DNA from: Flavobacteriales bacterium
GTDB taxonomy: Bacteria; Bacteroidota; Bacteroidia; Flavobacteriales_D; Cryomorphaceae
Reading direction: 5' to 3'
Assembly: GCA_022448105.1 (NCBI GenBank)
Contig: JAKVAV010000020.1
Span: 1,785 to 43,853, forward strand
Length of the DNA: 42,069 nucleotides
Shown: one piece after another, positions 8,093 to 16,751 of the stretch
Layout: every line of letters begins with the position of its first letter
How positions within the stretch are numbered: position 1 is the first letter of the stretch
Translations under genes and position numbers: made by a program
Notes under the pieces: model-generated
Told to the model about the DNA's origin: nothing
The model's database searches: none
Seen by the model: the letters and a program-made list of their open reading frames with translations, nothing else

Positions 8093-10275
8093 TTAGCGAC
8101 CTCACTCATGAATTTGATCCGCATCAGGCGAAGCTGTTCTTCTGTAAAGTCTCCGTCAAATTCCTCGTATGCCTCACCAATACTGTCAGATTCTGCCTCT
8201 AAAAAATAATCGTAAATATCTTGTTGTTCTTCCTCGTCTAGCATGTCATTTAGATAATAATCAATGTTAATCTTGGTGCCTGAACTAACAATTGCTTCAA
8301 TTTCATCGATGACGTCTTCCATCTCTTTTCCCTTAGCGCTAGCGATATCTTCTAGCGGAAGTTTTCTGTCTATGTTTTGAATAATATGAACTTTCAGACC
8401 TGATTTATTGACTATCGATTTAACGACGAAGTCCTGTGGACGATCAATATCATTTTCCTCAACATATTTGTTGATCAAATCCAAAAATGGTGTTCCAAAT
8501 TTTTTAGCCTTTCCCGCTCCAACACCGGCAATATTGGTAAGCTCCTCGGTAGTAATTGGATACTGAGAGGCCATTTCTTGTAATGAGGGGTCCTGGAAAA
8601 TCACATAACCAGGCAATTGCTTTTTCTTACTTATTTCTTTTCTAAGCGATACCAGCATTTTGTAAAGAGCATCATCCATTGCTCCCTTGCCGCCGCTTCC
8701 TCCAGTTTCTGACACGTCGTCAACATCGCTATAGTCATTCTCTTTAAGGAGTTCAACAGAATACGGGTGCTTTATAAAATCCTCTCCTTTTTCCGTCAAC
8801 TTGAGAATTCCGTATGACTCTATCTCTTTTAAAACAAGGTTCTGTATGGTTGACTGTCTAATGACTGCATTCCAGAATTTTTCGTCCTTATCTTTTCCAC
8901 CTCCAAAACACGAGAGTTTATCGTCCTTGTATGTTTTTACCTCTGCAGATTCATTGCCCATCAAAATGTTAATGAGGTGATTTCCTTTGTGCCTTTGCTT
9001 AGATTCCTTAACACACTCTAAGAGTTGCTTAACTTGATCCTTTCCCTCAAACTTTTCTTTGGGATGTCGGCAATTATCGCACATTTCAATGCACTTATCA
9101 GAGTCAAACTCTTCTCCAAAATAGTGTAGGATAAATTTCCGTCTGCAAACGCTCGTTTCTGAATAGGAAACAATCTCCTGTAAGAGTTGTCTTCCAATTT
9201 CCATCTCTGAAATGTGTTTGCCTTGAAGAAATTTTTCAAGCTTTTCTATGTCCTTGTAACTGTAAAAAGCCAAGCAGTGTCCTTCACCTCCATCTCTGCC
9301 TGCTCTTCCCGTTTCTTGATAGTAGCTTTCAATGCTCTTTGGAATATCGTGGTGAATCACAAATCTAACGTCTGGTTTGTCTATTCCCATACCAAATGCA
9401 ATCGTTGCGACTATAACATCCACTTCTTCATTCAGAAAAGCATCTTGATGTCTTGACCGCATTGCAGCATCCATCCCCGCGTGGTATGGTAGCGCTTTGA
9501 TTCCGTTAACTTTGAGAGATTCGGCTACTTCCTCCACTTTTTTTCTGCTGAGGCAGTAGATAATTCCAGTTTTTCCTGCCTTAGACTTTACAAATTTTAT
9601 GATCTCCTTTACTACGTCCTTCTTAGGGCGAACTTCATAGTAGAGATTCGCTCTATTAAAGGAGTCTTTAAAGACTTTGGCATCTGTCATGCCAAGGTTC
9701 TTTTGAATATCTAGCTGTACTTTCGGAGTCGCAGTTGCCGTTAATGCAATAATCGGAACATCAGTAATTTCCTCTATGATAGTGCGTAAACGTCTATACT
9801 CAGGACGAAAATCATGCCCCCATTCGGATATGCAATGAGCCTCGTCAATGGCGAAAAATGAAACGCCTGAGCCCTGAAGAAATTCAATGTAATCTGCCTT
9901 AGTGAGACTCTCAGGTGCCATGTATAGGAGCTTTGTTACCCCACTTTTGACGTCTTCTTTCACCTTCGTAACTTCAGATCTGTTCAAAGAGGAATTCAAG
10001 AAATGGGCAATTCCCTCATTTTCACTCATGCCTCGTATGGCATCAACCTGATTTTTCATTAGCGCAATCAAAGGTGAAACCACAACGGCAGTACCTTCCT
10101 TCATCAAGGCGGGTAGCTGATAACAAAGCGATTTTCCACCACCGGTTGGCATGATGACAAAAGTGTGATTGCCTGCTAGTACGTTTTCTACTATACTTTC
10201 TTGTTGTCCTTTGAAGGATGGGAATCCAAAATATTTCGTTAATGCCTCTTTAGGCGACATCAGTTCAGATAACAT
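8089..10275 (-). CDS. recQ: ATP-dependent DNA helicase RecQ
   Basis: 3'-5' superfamily 2 DNA helicase for recombination and replication-fork repair. Walker A is MPTGGGKS (residues 42-49), the DEAH box D144-EAH sits in FFAIDEAHCISEWGHDFRP, and motif VI is YYQETGRAGRDG. The RecQ zinc-binding cysteines follow (CRRKF ... CIEMCDNC, about 376-405), then the RQC winged helix and an HRDC domain (about 550-625, YVIFQDPSLQEMA). A tail of about 100 residues after HRDC, acidic at its end, makes the protein 728 residues against about 610 in E. coli; such a tail is common in Bacteroidota RecQ. The start could also be the second Met (residue 6). It is divergent from tatC across a 248-base spacer. Confidence 0.97.
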   Translation of the reverse strand: MLSELMSPKEALTKYFGFPSFKGQQESIVENVLAGNHTFVIMPTGGGKSLCYQLPALMKEGTAVVVSPLIALMKNQVDAIRGMSENEGIAHFLNSSLNRSEVTKVKEDVKSGVTKLLYMAPESLTKADYIEFLQGSGVSFFAIDEAHCISEWGHDFRPEYRRLRTIIEEITDVPIIALTATATPKVQLDIQKNLGMTDAKVFKDSFNRANLYYEVRPKKDVVKEIIKFVKSKAGKTGIIYCLSRKKVEEVAESLKVNGIKALPYHAGMDAAMRSRHQDAFLNEEVDVIVATIAFGMGIDKPDVRFVIHHDIPKSIESYYQETGRAGRDGGEGHCLAFYSYKDIEKLEKFLQGKHISEMEIGRQLLQEIVSYSETSVCRRKFILHYFGEEFDSDKCIEMCDNCRHPKEKFEGKDQVKQLLECVKESKQRHKGNHLINILMGNESAEVKTYKDDKLSCFGGGKDKDEKFWNAVIRQSTIQNLVLKEIESYGILKLTEKGEDFIKHPYSVELLKENDYSDVDDVSETGGSGGKGAMDDALYKMLVSLRKEISKKKQLPGYVIFQDPSLQEMASQYPITTEELTNIAGVGAGKAKKFGTPFLDLINKYVEENDIDRPQDFVVKSIVNKSGLKVHIIQNIDRKLPLEDIASAKGKEMEDVIDEIEAIVSSGTKINIDYYLNDMLDEEEQQDIYDYFLEAESDSIGEAYEEFDGDFTEEQLRLMRIKFMSEVAN

Positions 10276-10303
10276 TTCCAGATATTCAATTTACCTAGCA
10301 GCA

Positions 10304-10319
10304 GCTCGGAGAGACGAGC
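10304..10319. repeat. Short hairpin upstream of recQ
   Basis: GCTCG (10304-10308), GAGAGA loop, CGAGC (10315-10319): a perfect 5-bp G/C-rich inverted repeat 29 bases upstream of the recQ start. It could be an operator half-site pair or a leader hairpin; it is too short to assign. Confidence 0.25.
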
Positions 10320-10385
10320 CTCTTAGCAACTTTGCATGATTACAGAATTCAAGTTACGACAATCAGTGAAAATAGCAACTTAAAA

Positions 10386-10416
10386 GGTGAGATTTTTTCA
10401 CCCCTATGTTGGTGAA
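10386..10416. repeat. Three-arm GGTGA / TTCACC / GGTGAA repeat
   Basis: GGTGA (10386-10390), TTCACC (10397-10402) and GGTGAA (10411-10416). The middle arm can pair with either neighbour (5 bp with a 7-base loop, or 6 bp with an 8-base loop), so two mutually exclusive hairpins, or a three-site protein-binding array, are possible. It lies in the recQ/tatC spacer, 75 bases upstream of the tatC -7 box. Confidence 0.3.
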
Positions 10417-10490
10417 TTAGCTAGGCTTGAATGAGTAGTGGATTCTCTTTTTTCGATGCGATAACAGAAAAATGGAGCTTTGAATTGTAT

Positions 10491-10498
10491 TAGCTTTG
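10491..10498 (+). promoter_or_regulatory. -7 promoter box for tatC
   Basis: TAGCTTTG matches the Bacteroidota -7 consensus TAnnTTTG exactly and lies 25 bases before the tatC ATG. A matching -33 TTTG at the usual distance is not evident. Confidence 0.55.
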
Positions 10499-10523
10499 TT
10501 CTCAAAAATCGATCGACCTTAAA

Positions 10524-11333
10524 ATGGCGGATCCAAATCAAATGACTTTCTTGCAGCACCTTGAAGAATTAAGGTGGAGGATCATAAAGGCACTTATTGC
10601 AGTGCTCATTTTTGCGATTCTTGCTTTTGTGTTTAAAGGATTTGTCTTTGACGTTTTAATCTTCGCTCCAAAGGACGAAGATTTTATCACCTACCGTTTT
10701 TTCTGCCATGTGTCTTCGCTCTTAGGCTTGGACGATAGTCTTTGTCTAACGTCATCCTTTGAGCTTCAAAATATCACAATGAGTGGTCAATTTACCTCTC
10801 ATATACTAGTGTCGCTGGTCCTGGGGTTGATTGTCTCTTTTCCCTATGTTTTCTACCAATTTTGGGCTTTTATTATGCCAGGACTTAGTGTTAATGAAAA
10901 GGCGACCGCGCGAGGAGCGGTTGTAGCCACCTCGTTTCTCTTTTTATTGGGAGTGGGCTTCGGTTATTTTCTAATTTCTCCTCTTTCGGTGCAATTTTTA
11001 GGTGGATATACCGTAAGTGCTCAAGTAGATAATATTATCGCTCTGAATTCATTTATAACAACTGTTACCATGACAACCTTATCTGGGGGATTGGTATTTC
11101 AACTCCCCGTTGTTATTTACTTCTTAGCGAAATTAGGCCTGGTGACCCCTAAAAGTTTGAAGAAATATAGAAAACATTCCATAGTGGGAGTTTTGATATT
11201 GAGCGCCATCATTACCCCACCAGATATAACAAGTCAGATATTGGTAACTTTACCTCTTATGGTGCTCTATGAATTGAGTATCCATATTGCCCGAATTGTA
11301 GTAAAAAAGGAGAAAACTAAGCTAGCACCTTAG
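10524..11333 (+). CDS. tatC: Sec-independent (Tat) translocase subunit TatC
   Basis: Polytopic inner-membrane receptor of the twin-arginine translocase, which recognises RR signal peptides and recruits TatA for export of folded proteins. The 269 residues contain about six hydrophobic segments. Family motifs are present: N-terminal FLQHLEELRWRI, the cytoplasmic-loop/TM3 region YVFYQFWAFIMPGL, then FLLGVGFGYFLISPL and a late SAIITPPD. Residues about 45-85 form a periplasmic loop with two cysteines (FFCHVSS and SLCLTS). No tatA/tatB gene is in the window, so it is encoded elsewhere. The next gene begins 13 bases after the stop, suggesting an operon with DUF5686 and lptB. Confidence 0.96.
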   Translation: MADPNQMTFLQHLEELRWRIIKALIAVLIFAILAFVFKGFVFDVLIFAPKDEDFITYRFFCHVSSLLGLDDSLCLTSSFELQNITMSGQFTSHILVSLVLGLIVSFPYVFYQFWAFIMPGLSVNEKATARGAVVATSFLFLLGVGFGYFLISPLSVQFLGGYTVSAQVDNIIALNSFITTVTMTTLSGGLVFQLPVVIYFLAKLGLVTPKSLKKYRKHSIVGVLILSAIITPPDITSQILVTLPLMVLYELSIHIARIVVKKEKTKLAP

Positions 11334-11346
11334 GTTTGCTAAATCT

Positions 11347-13848
11347 ATGAAAACGCAATCCTATGATACTATATCGAGAAACTGGCTGCTATATGCTTTT
11401 GTTGCATTACTTGTGCTGGCGTCAAGTCATCTAGTGGCGCAAAAGACCATTGTTTATGGTAGCGTTTTTGACGTCGAAACCAATGAGCCGCTACCTTTTG
11501 TAAATGTCGCTTTTCAGGGAAGTAAGGTTGGGACAACTACTGATCTTGATGGGAATTTTCGTATTGAAACTTATTATGCGGAAGATTCTTTGGTGGCGTC
11601 TTTTATTGGGTATAAGCCCAAGGCCTTCAGGGTGGTAAAAGATAAAAGCCAGGAAATAAACTTTGCTCTGCAAGAGGGCTCAGTTAGCCTAAAAGAGGTC
11701 GTGGTAAACGCAAAGGATTTCGAGAATCCCGCACATATCCTCCTCAAGAAAATCATAAAGAATAAGAAAGTCAACAATAGGGAGAAGCTCGATTCCTATG
11801 AGTACGAAACGTATAACAAGATTGAGTTTGATCTGAATAACCTCTCCGAGAAGTTTACTGAACGAAAGTTATTCCAATCCTTTGACTTTATCTTCGATAA
11901 TATTGATTCTACCGGAGAAAAAGTATCTCTTCCCTTTTTCATGACGGAATCAATAAGCGACTATTATTACAACCGCAGTCCCAAAGGCCGAAAGGAAATT
12001 ATTCATGCTACCAAAGTCTCTGGGATTAATAACGAGAGTATCTCTCAATTTCTGGGGCAGATGTACCAAGACGTGAACATTTATCAGAATTCTCTAGCCA
12101 TTTTTGGTAAAAACTTTGTCAGCCCTATTTCGGATTACGGCCTTGTCTTCTACAAATATTATTTGGTCGACAGCGCATATATTGATAATAAATGGTGTTA
12201 TCGCCTAGATTTTTTACCTAAGAATGAAACAGAATTAGTTTTCGAAGGTCATTTCTGGGTCAACGATACTACATACGCCATCAAGGAGGTTGATGCTAAT
12301 ATTTTGCCTTCGGCAAATATCAATTTCATTGAAGATCTGCATGTTCGTCACGAATACGATGAGGTAGAACCTGAGGTTTGGATGCTGAAAAGAGAAGTGC
12401 TTCTCGCTGACTTTAGTTTGGTGAAATCTGAAATGGGGTTTTATGGTAAAAAGGTTACGACATACAAGGATTTCGTGATTAATGAGCCCAAGGACAAAGA
12501 GTTTTATAGCGGTGCCGAACATGTAATTGTAAAAACCGAAATCAACGCAATGGAAGAAGATTTCTGGGTTGAGAATAGGCATGAAGTTATATCCGACGAG
12601 CAGCAAGCGATCTATGACATGGTGGATAGTCTTAAAACCAATAAGGTTTTTATGACGTACGTGGATATCGTTAATTTTCTGGTGCAAGGGTATTGGGTAG
12701 ACGGAAAGATAGAGTATGGACCTATTTTTACTTTTTTAAGTTACAATGCGGTTGAAGGTCTGAGGCCAAAATTCGGTTTGCGTACTTCGAATGAGTTTAG
12801 CAAAAGATTACTTTTAGAGGGGTATGTAGCCTATGGTACCAAAGATGAAAGGTTCAAGTACATGTTTGGAGGCCAATACTTCATAAGTAAGAAACCCAGA
12901 CAAGTCATTGGCGCATACTTCATGGATGACTATGAACTCATCGGGCAAGTGCCCAATTACTTCTCAAGAGATCATTTTATTCAAATTTTAACCGTTCGCA
13001 ATCCGCAGGACAGACTTATACTCAATAAGCAAGCGAGAATCTATACCAATCGCACTTGGTTTTCTGGATTCTCCACATTGCTTGAATTCAGAAGAAGGGA
13101 GATGGCTTCCAAGGGTTCTTGGAATTTTGAGAAAGAAGATTTAGTAGGAGGTGAGACTATAATTCGTGATGTCACCAATATAATAAGTACGGAGGTTTCT
13201 CTTGGAGTGCGATTTGCGTACCGAGAAAATTTTGTTGAAGGTGAGTTCGAAAGAATTTCCCTAGGAAGTTATTGGCCAATAGTAAATGTTCGAATGGATT
13301 TTGGGCTTAAAGGCGTGCTTGATAGCGAATACGAGTATCAAAAACTCACGCTTAGTGCTACGGATAAAATTCCATTTGGACCTTTTGGAACGATGAAATA
13401 TTCCTTGGAGGGGGGGAAAACTTGGCAGCCTTTACCTTATCCTCTTCAATTTGTGCACTCGGGTAATGAGAGTTTCTTCTACAACAGTGATGCATTTAAC
13501 ACGATGAATTTCTTCGAGTTTGTAAGTGATCGCTACATCTGGCTCCGGGCAGAACACCATTTTGAAGGATTTTTCTTCAATAAAATCCCTCTTTTCAAAA
13601 GACTCAAATGGCGGGAAATTGTCGGGCTGAATGGTATTTATGGTGCCTTTAATGACGCGAATATTGAAGAAATGCTGCTTCCTGACCTCACTTACACTTT
13701 TGATGATGGGCCATTTGCAGAAGCTTATTTGGGGATTGATAACATTTTTCGATTTTTCAGGGTCGACGCTATTTGGCGTCTGACTTATCTTGATAATCCA
13801 AACGTACCACGTTTTGGACTTCTACTAGGATTTGATATTAAATTTTAA
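11347..13848 (+). CDS. DUF5686 outer-membrane protein with carboxypeptidase-regulatory-like domain
   Basis: An 833-residue exported protein of a Bacteroidota-typical family of unknown biochemical function. A hydrophobic segment (about 15-32, ending SSHLVAQ) is the signal peptide. Residues about 33-120 are a CarboxypepD_reg-like Ig domain (VYGSVFDVETNEPLPFVNVAF ending before LKEVVVNA), as found at the N terminus of SusC-type receptors. The remainder is the DUF5686 region: a soluble part with LPFFMTESISDYYY and a long C-terminal strand-rich part finishing LLLGFDIKF, where the terminal Phe suggests a BAM-inserted barrel. It has no TonB plug, so it is not itself a SusC. It lies between tatC and lptB with gaps of 13 and 3 bases, implying an envelope-related role. 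Confidence 0.88.
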   Translation: MKTQSYDTISRNWLLYAFVALLVLASSHLVAQKTIVYGSVFDVETNEPLPFVNVAFQGSKVGTTTDLDGNFRIETYYAEDSLVASFIGYKPKAFRVVKDKSQEINFALQEGSVSLKEVVVNAKDFENPAHILLKKIIKNKKVNNREKLDSYEYETYNKIEFDLNNLSEKFTERKLFQSFDFIFDNIDSTGEKVSLPFFMTESISDYYYNRSPKGRKEIIHATKVSGINNESISQFLGQMYQDVNIYQNSLAIFGKNFVSPISDYGLVFYKYYLVDSAYIDNKWCYRLDFLPKNETELVFEGHFWVNDTTYAIKEVDANILPSANINFIEDLHVRHEYDEVEPEVWMLKREVLLADFSLVKSEMGFYGKKVTTYKDFVINEPKDKEFYSGAEHVIVKTEINAMEEDFWVENRHEVISDEQQAIYDMVDSLKTNKVFMTYVDIVNFLVQGYWVDGKIEYGPIFTFLSYNAVEGLRPKFGLRTSNEFSKRLLLEGYVAYGTKDERFKYMFGGQYFISKKPRQVIGAYFMDDYELIGQVPNYFSRDHFIQILTVRNPQDRLILNKQARIYTNRTWFSGFSTLLEFRRREMASKGSWNFEKEDLVGGETIIRDVTNIISTEVSLGVRFAYRENFVEGEFERISLGSYWPIVNVRMDFGLKGVLDSEYEYQKLTLSATDKIPFGPFGTMKYSLEGGKTWQPLPYPLQFVHSGNESFFYNSDAFNTMNFFEFVSDRYIWLRAEHHFEGFFFNKIPLFKRLKWREIVGLNGIYGAFNDANIEEMLLPDLTYTFDDGPFAEAYLGIDNIFRFFRVDAIWRLTYLDNPNVPRFGLLLGFDIKF

Positions 13849-13851
13849 ATA

Positions 13852-14586
13852 ATGATTCTTCGAGCTGATAACCTTGTCAAGAAATACAAAAGTAGGGTCG
13901 TTGTAAAAGGGGTTTCTGTCCAGGTACAACAAGGGGAAATAGTAGGGCTTTTGGGTCCAAATGGAGCTGGTAAAACTACCTCATTTTACATGATTGTTGG
14001 GCTAATTAAGCCTAATGCGGGTAGGATATTCCTAGAAGAAGAGGACATTACGGAGAAGGCCATGTACGAGAGAGCACAGCAAGGAGTTGGGTACTTGCCT
14101 CAGGAGGCAAGTGTATTTCGTAAGCTAAGTGTTGAAGATAATATCAAGGCGGTGTTGGAAATGACTAAACTCACCAAAAAGGAACAAGCTATTCGCCTTG
14201 AGTCGTTAATTGATGAATTGGGGCTTGGTCATGTTCGTACAAATCGAGGTGACTTTCTGTCTGGAGGTGAGCGCAGACGTACGGAGATTGCTCGAGCTCT
14301 TGCTACGAGTCCAAAATTTATTCTTTTAGATGAACCTTTTGCAGGAGTAGATCCTATTGCAGTGGAAGATATTCAGTCTATAGTCGCTCAATTGAAGGAT
14401 AAAAATATTGGTATACTCATAACAGATCACAATGTGCAAGAGACTCTCTCGATCACAGATCGAGCCTACTTGCTTTTTGAAGGAAACATTTTAAAATCCG
14501 GAACTGCAGAGGAGCTGGCCAGTGATGAACAGGTCCGAAAGGTTTACCTAGGAAAGAATTTCGAATTGAAAAGAAAGGTTCTCTAA
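13852..14586 (+). CDS. lptB: LPS export ABC transporter ATP-binding protein LptB
   Basis: Cytoplasmic ATPase of the LptB2FG extractor that drives lipopolysaccharide from the inner membrane along the Lpt bridge. Visible motifs: Walker A GPNGAGKT (35-42), Q-loop region [16 protein letters not shown] characteristic of LptB, signature LSGGE (136-140), Walker B ending D160-E161, and the switch His in ITDHNVQET. The 244 residues match the family (about 240). It starts 3 bases after the DUF5686 stop, so the pair is almost certainly co-transcribed. LptF/G and LptA/C are not in the window, as is common in Bacteroidota where the lpt genes are scattered. Confidence 0.95.
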   Translation: MILRADNLVKKYKSRVVVKGVSVQVQQGEIVGLLGPNGAGKTTSFYMIVGLIKPNAGRIFLEEEDITEKAMYERAQQGVGYLPQEASVFRKLSVEDNIKAVLEMTKLTKKEQAIRLESLIDELGLGHVRTNRGDFLSGGERRRTEIARALATSPKFILLDEPFAGVDPIAVEDIQSIVAQLKDKNIGILITDHNVQETLSITDRAYLLFEGNILKSGTAEELASDEQVRKVYLGKNFELKRKVL

Positions 14587-14592
14587 GCAATG

Positions 14593-14853
14593 TTAAACCG
14601 AGGCGGTTTCTTCTAGTTCAAAACGGTATTTTTCCATTATTTGATTCGCTAGCAGTCTTTTGCAAGCGTCGTCCACTCGAGCTTCAGCTTCATCTTTTGA
14701 ACTCGCTGATACCTGCAATGTGATGTGCTTTCCGATGCGCACATTCGTAATCTCTTCTAATCCAAGATTTTTCATGCTGGAGGAGACTGCCTTGCCTTGT
14801 GGATCAAGAAGTGCATCTAAGGGCATTATATCAATGTGAGCAATAAATTCCAT
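14593..14853 (-). CDS. purS: Phosphoribosylformylglycinamidine synthase subunit PurS
   Basis: Small structural subunit of the three-part FGAM synthase (PurL-PurQ-PurS), the fourth step of purine synthesis; it bridges the amidotransferase and synthetase subunits. The chosen start is the ATG at 14851-14853, giving 86 residues beginning MEFIAHIDIMPL. The core LLDPQGKAVSSSMKNLGL and NVRIGKHITLQV is diagnostic of PurS. A longer reading frame starts upstream, but its extra 23 residues lie inside pssA and have no PurS homology, so I reject them. The gene starts 4 bases after the pssA stop and belongs to that operon; purL and purQ are not in view. Confidence 0.93.
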   Translation of the reverse strand: MEFIAHIDIMPLDALLDPQGKAVSSSMKNLGLEEITNVRIGKHITLQVSASSKDEAEARVDDACKRLLANQIMEKYRFELEETASV

Positions 14854-14857
14854 GACT

Positions 14858-15577
14858 TTATTTCGCGATGATAGATAGTATGAAATACAAAAGTAAGACA
14901 ATAGGAACAGAAGAAAATCCAAAAAGAATAAATAATCCGCTTCCTAGAGCTAAAAGAGCAATTTTCGAACGTTTGTTATCTACTTTGCCATGAAACTTCA
15001 GGGCAAGTAGTGGTATTTCCGAAACCATCAAGATTCCCAAAAGAATTGCAGCAAAATCAACGAGGCCAGTGGATTGCCTGAAGATCGCTAGGGTGTTAAC
15101 CAAAAAATCCCACCCAAGCAGTCCATTTACCTCTTCAGCCAAAACTATACTAACCCAAAAAAGTGCATTCGCTGGTGTCGGTAATCCGATAAAACGATTG
15201 GATTGTCGTGTGTCGATGTTGAACTTTCCGAGCCTGTAGGCTGAAAACGCAGCTAGAATTATAGGCAAGAAGAGAGCCAAAACTTTCCAATTCGATTGCA
15301 GAGAATCTGTGAATACACCATTGAATTGCAATGCAAGAAAAGTAGGAGCAGCCCCAAAACTAACCATGTCTGCAAGTGAATCGAGTTGCCGTCCAAGCTC
15401 GCCATCCACCCCTAAGGCTCTGGCTATTAATCCGTCTAGAAAGTCAAATCCGGCCCCAAATAGAATTAGCCATGCTCCAAATTCGGGCTGATTTTGTGAG
15501 GTAAAGTAGAGTGAAAGAATTCCGCAAAGCAAATTGCTAAGCGTAAGTAAATTGGGAATTTGAGATTTCAAATACAT
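14858..15577 (-). CDS. pssA: CDP-diacylglycerol-serine O-phosphatidyltransferase
   Basis: Inner-membrane enzyme transferring phosphatidyl from CDP-diacylglycerol to serine, the first committed step towards phosphatidylethanolamine. The 239 residues hold the CDP-alcohol phosphatidyltransferase motif DG-x2-AR-x8-G-x3-D-x3-D, seen as DFLDGLIAR followed by ELGRQLDSLADMVSFG. The start MYLKSQIPNLLTLSNLLCG fits the type II PssA N terminus. About six to eight hydrophobic segments follow. A perfect -7 box stands five bases before the ATG, so the message may be leaderless. purS follows 4 bases downstream. The gene is divergent from porV2. Confidence 0.95.
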   Translation of the reverse strand: MYLKSQIPNLLTLSNLLCGILSLYFTSQNQPEFGAWLILFGAGFDFLDGLIARALGVDGELGRQLDSLADMVSFGAAPTFLALQFNGVFTDSLQSNWKVLALFLPIILAAFSAYRLGKFNIDTRQSNRFIGLPTPANALFWVSIVLAEEVNGLLGWDFLVNTLAIFRQSTGLVDFAAILLGILMVSEIPLLALKFHGKVDNKRSKIALLALGSGLFILFGFSSVPIVLLLYFILSIIAK

Positions 15578-15582
15578 TCTTC

Positions 15583-15590
15583 CAAAATTA
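15583..15590 (-). promoter_or_regulatory. -7 promoter box for pssA, adjacent to the start codon
   Basis: On the minus strand this reads TAATTTTG, an exact TAnnTTTG match, with only five bases between it and the pssA ATG. If used, transcription would start at about the A of ATG, giving a leaderless mRNA. A TTG lies 13 bases upstream, too close for a standard -33 element. Confidence 0.5.
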
Positions 15591-15638
15591 ACTATAGCCC
15601 GTGCAATTTTTTAGAAGCTTTGCTGTTTTACCACGGAA

Positions 15639-16751
15639 TTGATGTTTATTTTTCGAATTATGGTATGGATCAAGAAGAGCTGTGCAGCACTTGGAGCATC
15701 AATGCTCTGCCTATTGTTATTTTTCGAGTCTTATGCGCAAACCAGAAAATTTAGCAACGAGTTTCTAAATATAGGAGTTGGCGCAAGACCCCTAGCTATG
15801 TCCGGTGCTGGTGTGGCATCTGTTGGTGATGTTACGGCGGGTTATTGGAATCCTGCAGGACTTACCGATATTAAGGCGGATTTAGACATTGCAGCCATGC
15901 ACGCAGAGTATTTTGCTGGTATTGCCCAGTATGACTACGGTGCCATCGCTAAAACTATTGACAGCACCTCAGTTATTGCCCTTTCTGTGATTAGGTTCGG
16001 TGTGGATGACATTCCCAATACAACCCAATTAATCAATGCCGATGGAACCCTCAATTATGACAATATCACCACTTTTTCGGCGGTTGATTATGGTTTTTTG
16101 CTCTCGTACGCTAAAGCATTAAAAGTTCCGGGTCTTTCACTCGGTGCCAATGTAAAAGTAGTTCATCGGATGATAGGAGATTTTGCCAAAAGCTGGGGGT
16201 TTGGATTAGATGCAGGTTTAATTTATAGACAAGGCAATTGGAGATTTGCTGCCATGGCACGCGATCTCACCTCTACCTACAATGCCTGGAATTATAGCCT
16301 TGATCAAGAAACTCAAGATGTCTTTGTGGCCACGGGTAATGAGCTCCCAGAGAATGGCTTGGAGATCACCCTGCCAAGGTTCATTTTTGGCGCATCCTAC
16401 AAAAAAGAGTTTGGTAAATTTGGTGTCTTGGGTGAAGTCAATGCGGCACTTACCACAGACGGTCAGAGAAATGTTCTTATTAGCGCAGATCCAATTAGTG
16501 TAGATCCTGTAATGGGGGTTGAAGCCAGTTATCTGGATATGATCTTCTTGAGGGCTGGAATTGGTAACATTCAGAAGATTAAAACATTCCAAGGTACAGA
16601 AGAATATAGTGTTCAGCCCAACATGGGAGTTGGGTTAAGGCTTGGTAATTTTTTCCTCGATTACGCTATAACTGATATAGGCAATACTTCGGAAGCATTG
16701 TATTCCAATGTGTTTAGCTTACGCTTTAGGATATTTAAACAGACGCAGTGA
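15639..16751 (+). CDS. porV2: PorV2-like type IX secretion outer-membrane barrel protein
   Basis: PorV/PorQ-family protein, probably the barrel partner of the sortase encoded next. PorV-type barrels (FadL fold) shuttle type IX cargo from the translocon to the surface attachment complex. A signal peptide ends near FFESYAQ. The mature N terminus FLNIGVGARPLAMSGAG followed by YWNPAGL is the family hallmark. The protein is 370 residues from the ATG at 15639; the ATG at 15660 (MVWIKKSCAALG) gives a more typical signal peptide and is a good alternative start. It overlaps porU2 by GTGA. It is called PorV2 rather than the core PorV because of the pairing with a PorU2-type protein. It is transcribed divergently from pssA. 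Confidence 0.86.
   Translation: MMFIFRIMVWIKKSCAALGASMLCLLLFFESYAQTRKFSNEFLNIGVGARPLAMSGAGVASVGDVTAGYWNPAGLTDIKADLDIAAMHAEYFAGIAQYDYGAIAKTIDSTSVIALSVIRFGVDDIPNTTQLINADGTLNYDNITTFSAVDYGFLLSYAKALKVPGLSLGANVKVVHRMIGDFAKSWGFGLDAGLIYRQGNWRFAAMARDLTSTYNAWNYSLDQETQDVFVATGNELPENGLEITLPRFIFGASYKKEFGKFGVLGEVNAALTTDGQRNVLISADPISVDPVMGVEASYLDMIFLRAGIGNIQKIKTFQGTEEYSVQPNMGVGLRLGNFFLDYAITDIGNTSEALYSNVFSLRFRIFKQTQ

Noticed and set aside
10336-10383. A 15-codon ATG frame in the recQ/tatC spacer
   Set aside because: Too short, no supporting composition or promoter, and expected by chance.
12235-12687. A 150-codon open frame on the minus strand
   Set aside because: It lies wholly inside the well-supported DUF5686 gene and its translation is His/Ile/Asn-rich with no recognisable domain.
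14854-14922. N-terminal extension of PurS by 23 residues
   Set aside because: It lies within pssA, is not homologous to PurS, and the conserved PurS N terminus begins exactly at the ATG at 14853.
16218-16592. A 124-codon open frame antisense to porV2
   Set aside because: Shadow of the porV2 coding sequence; no signal, motif or promoter box.
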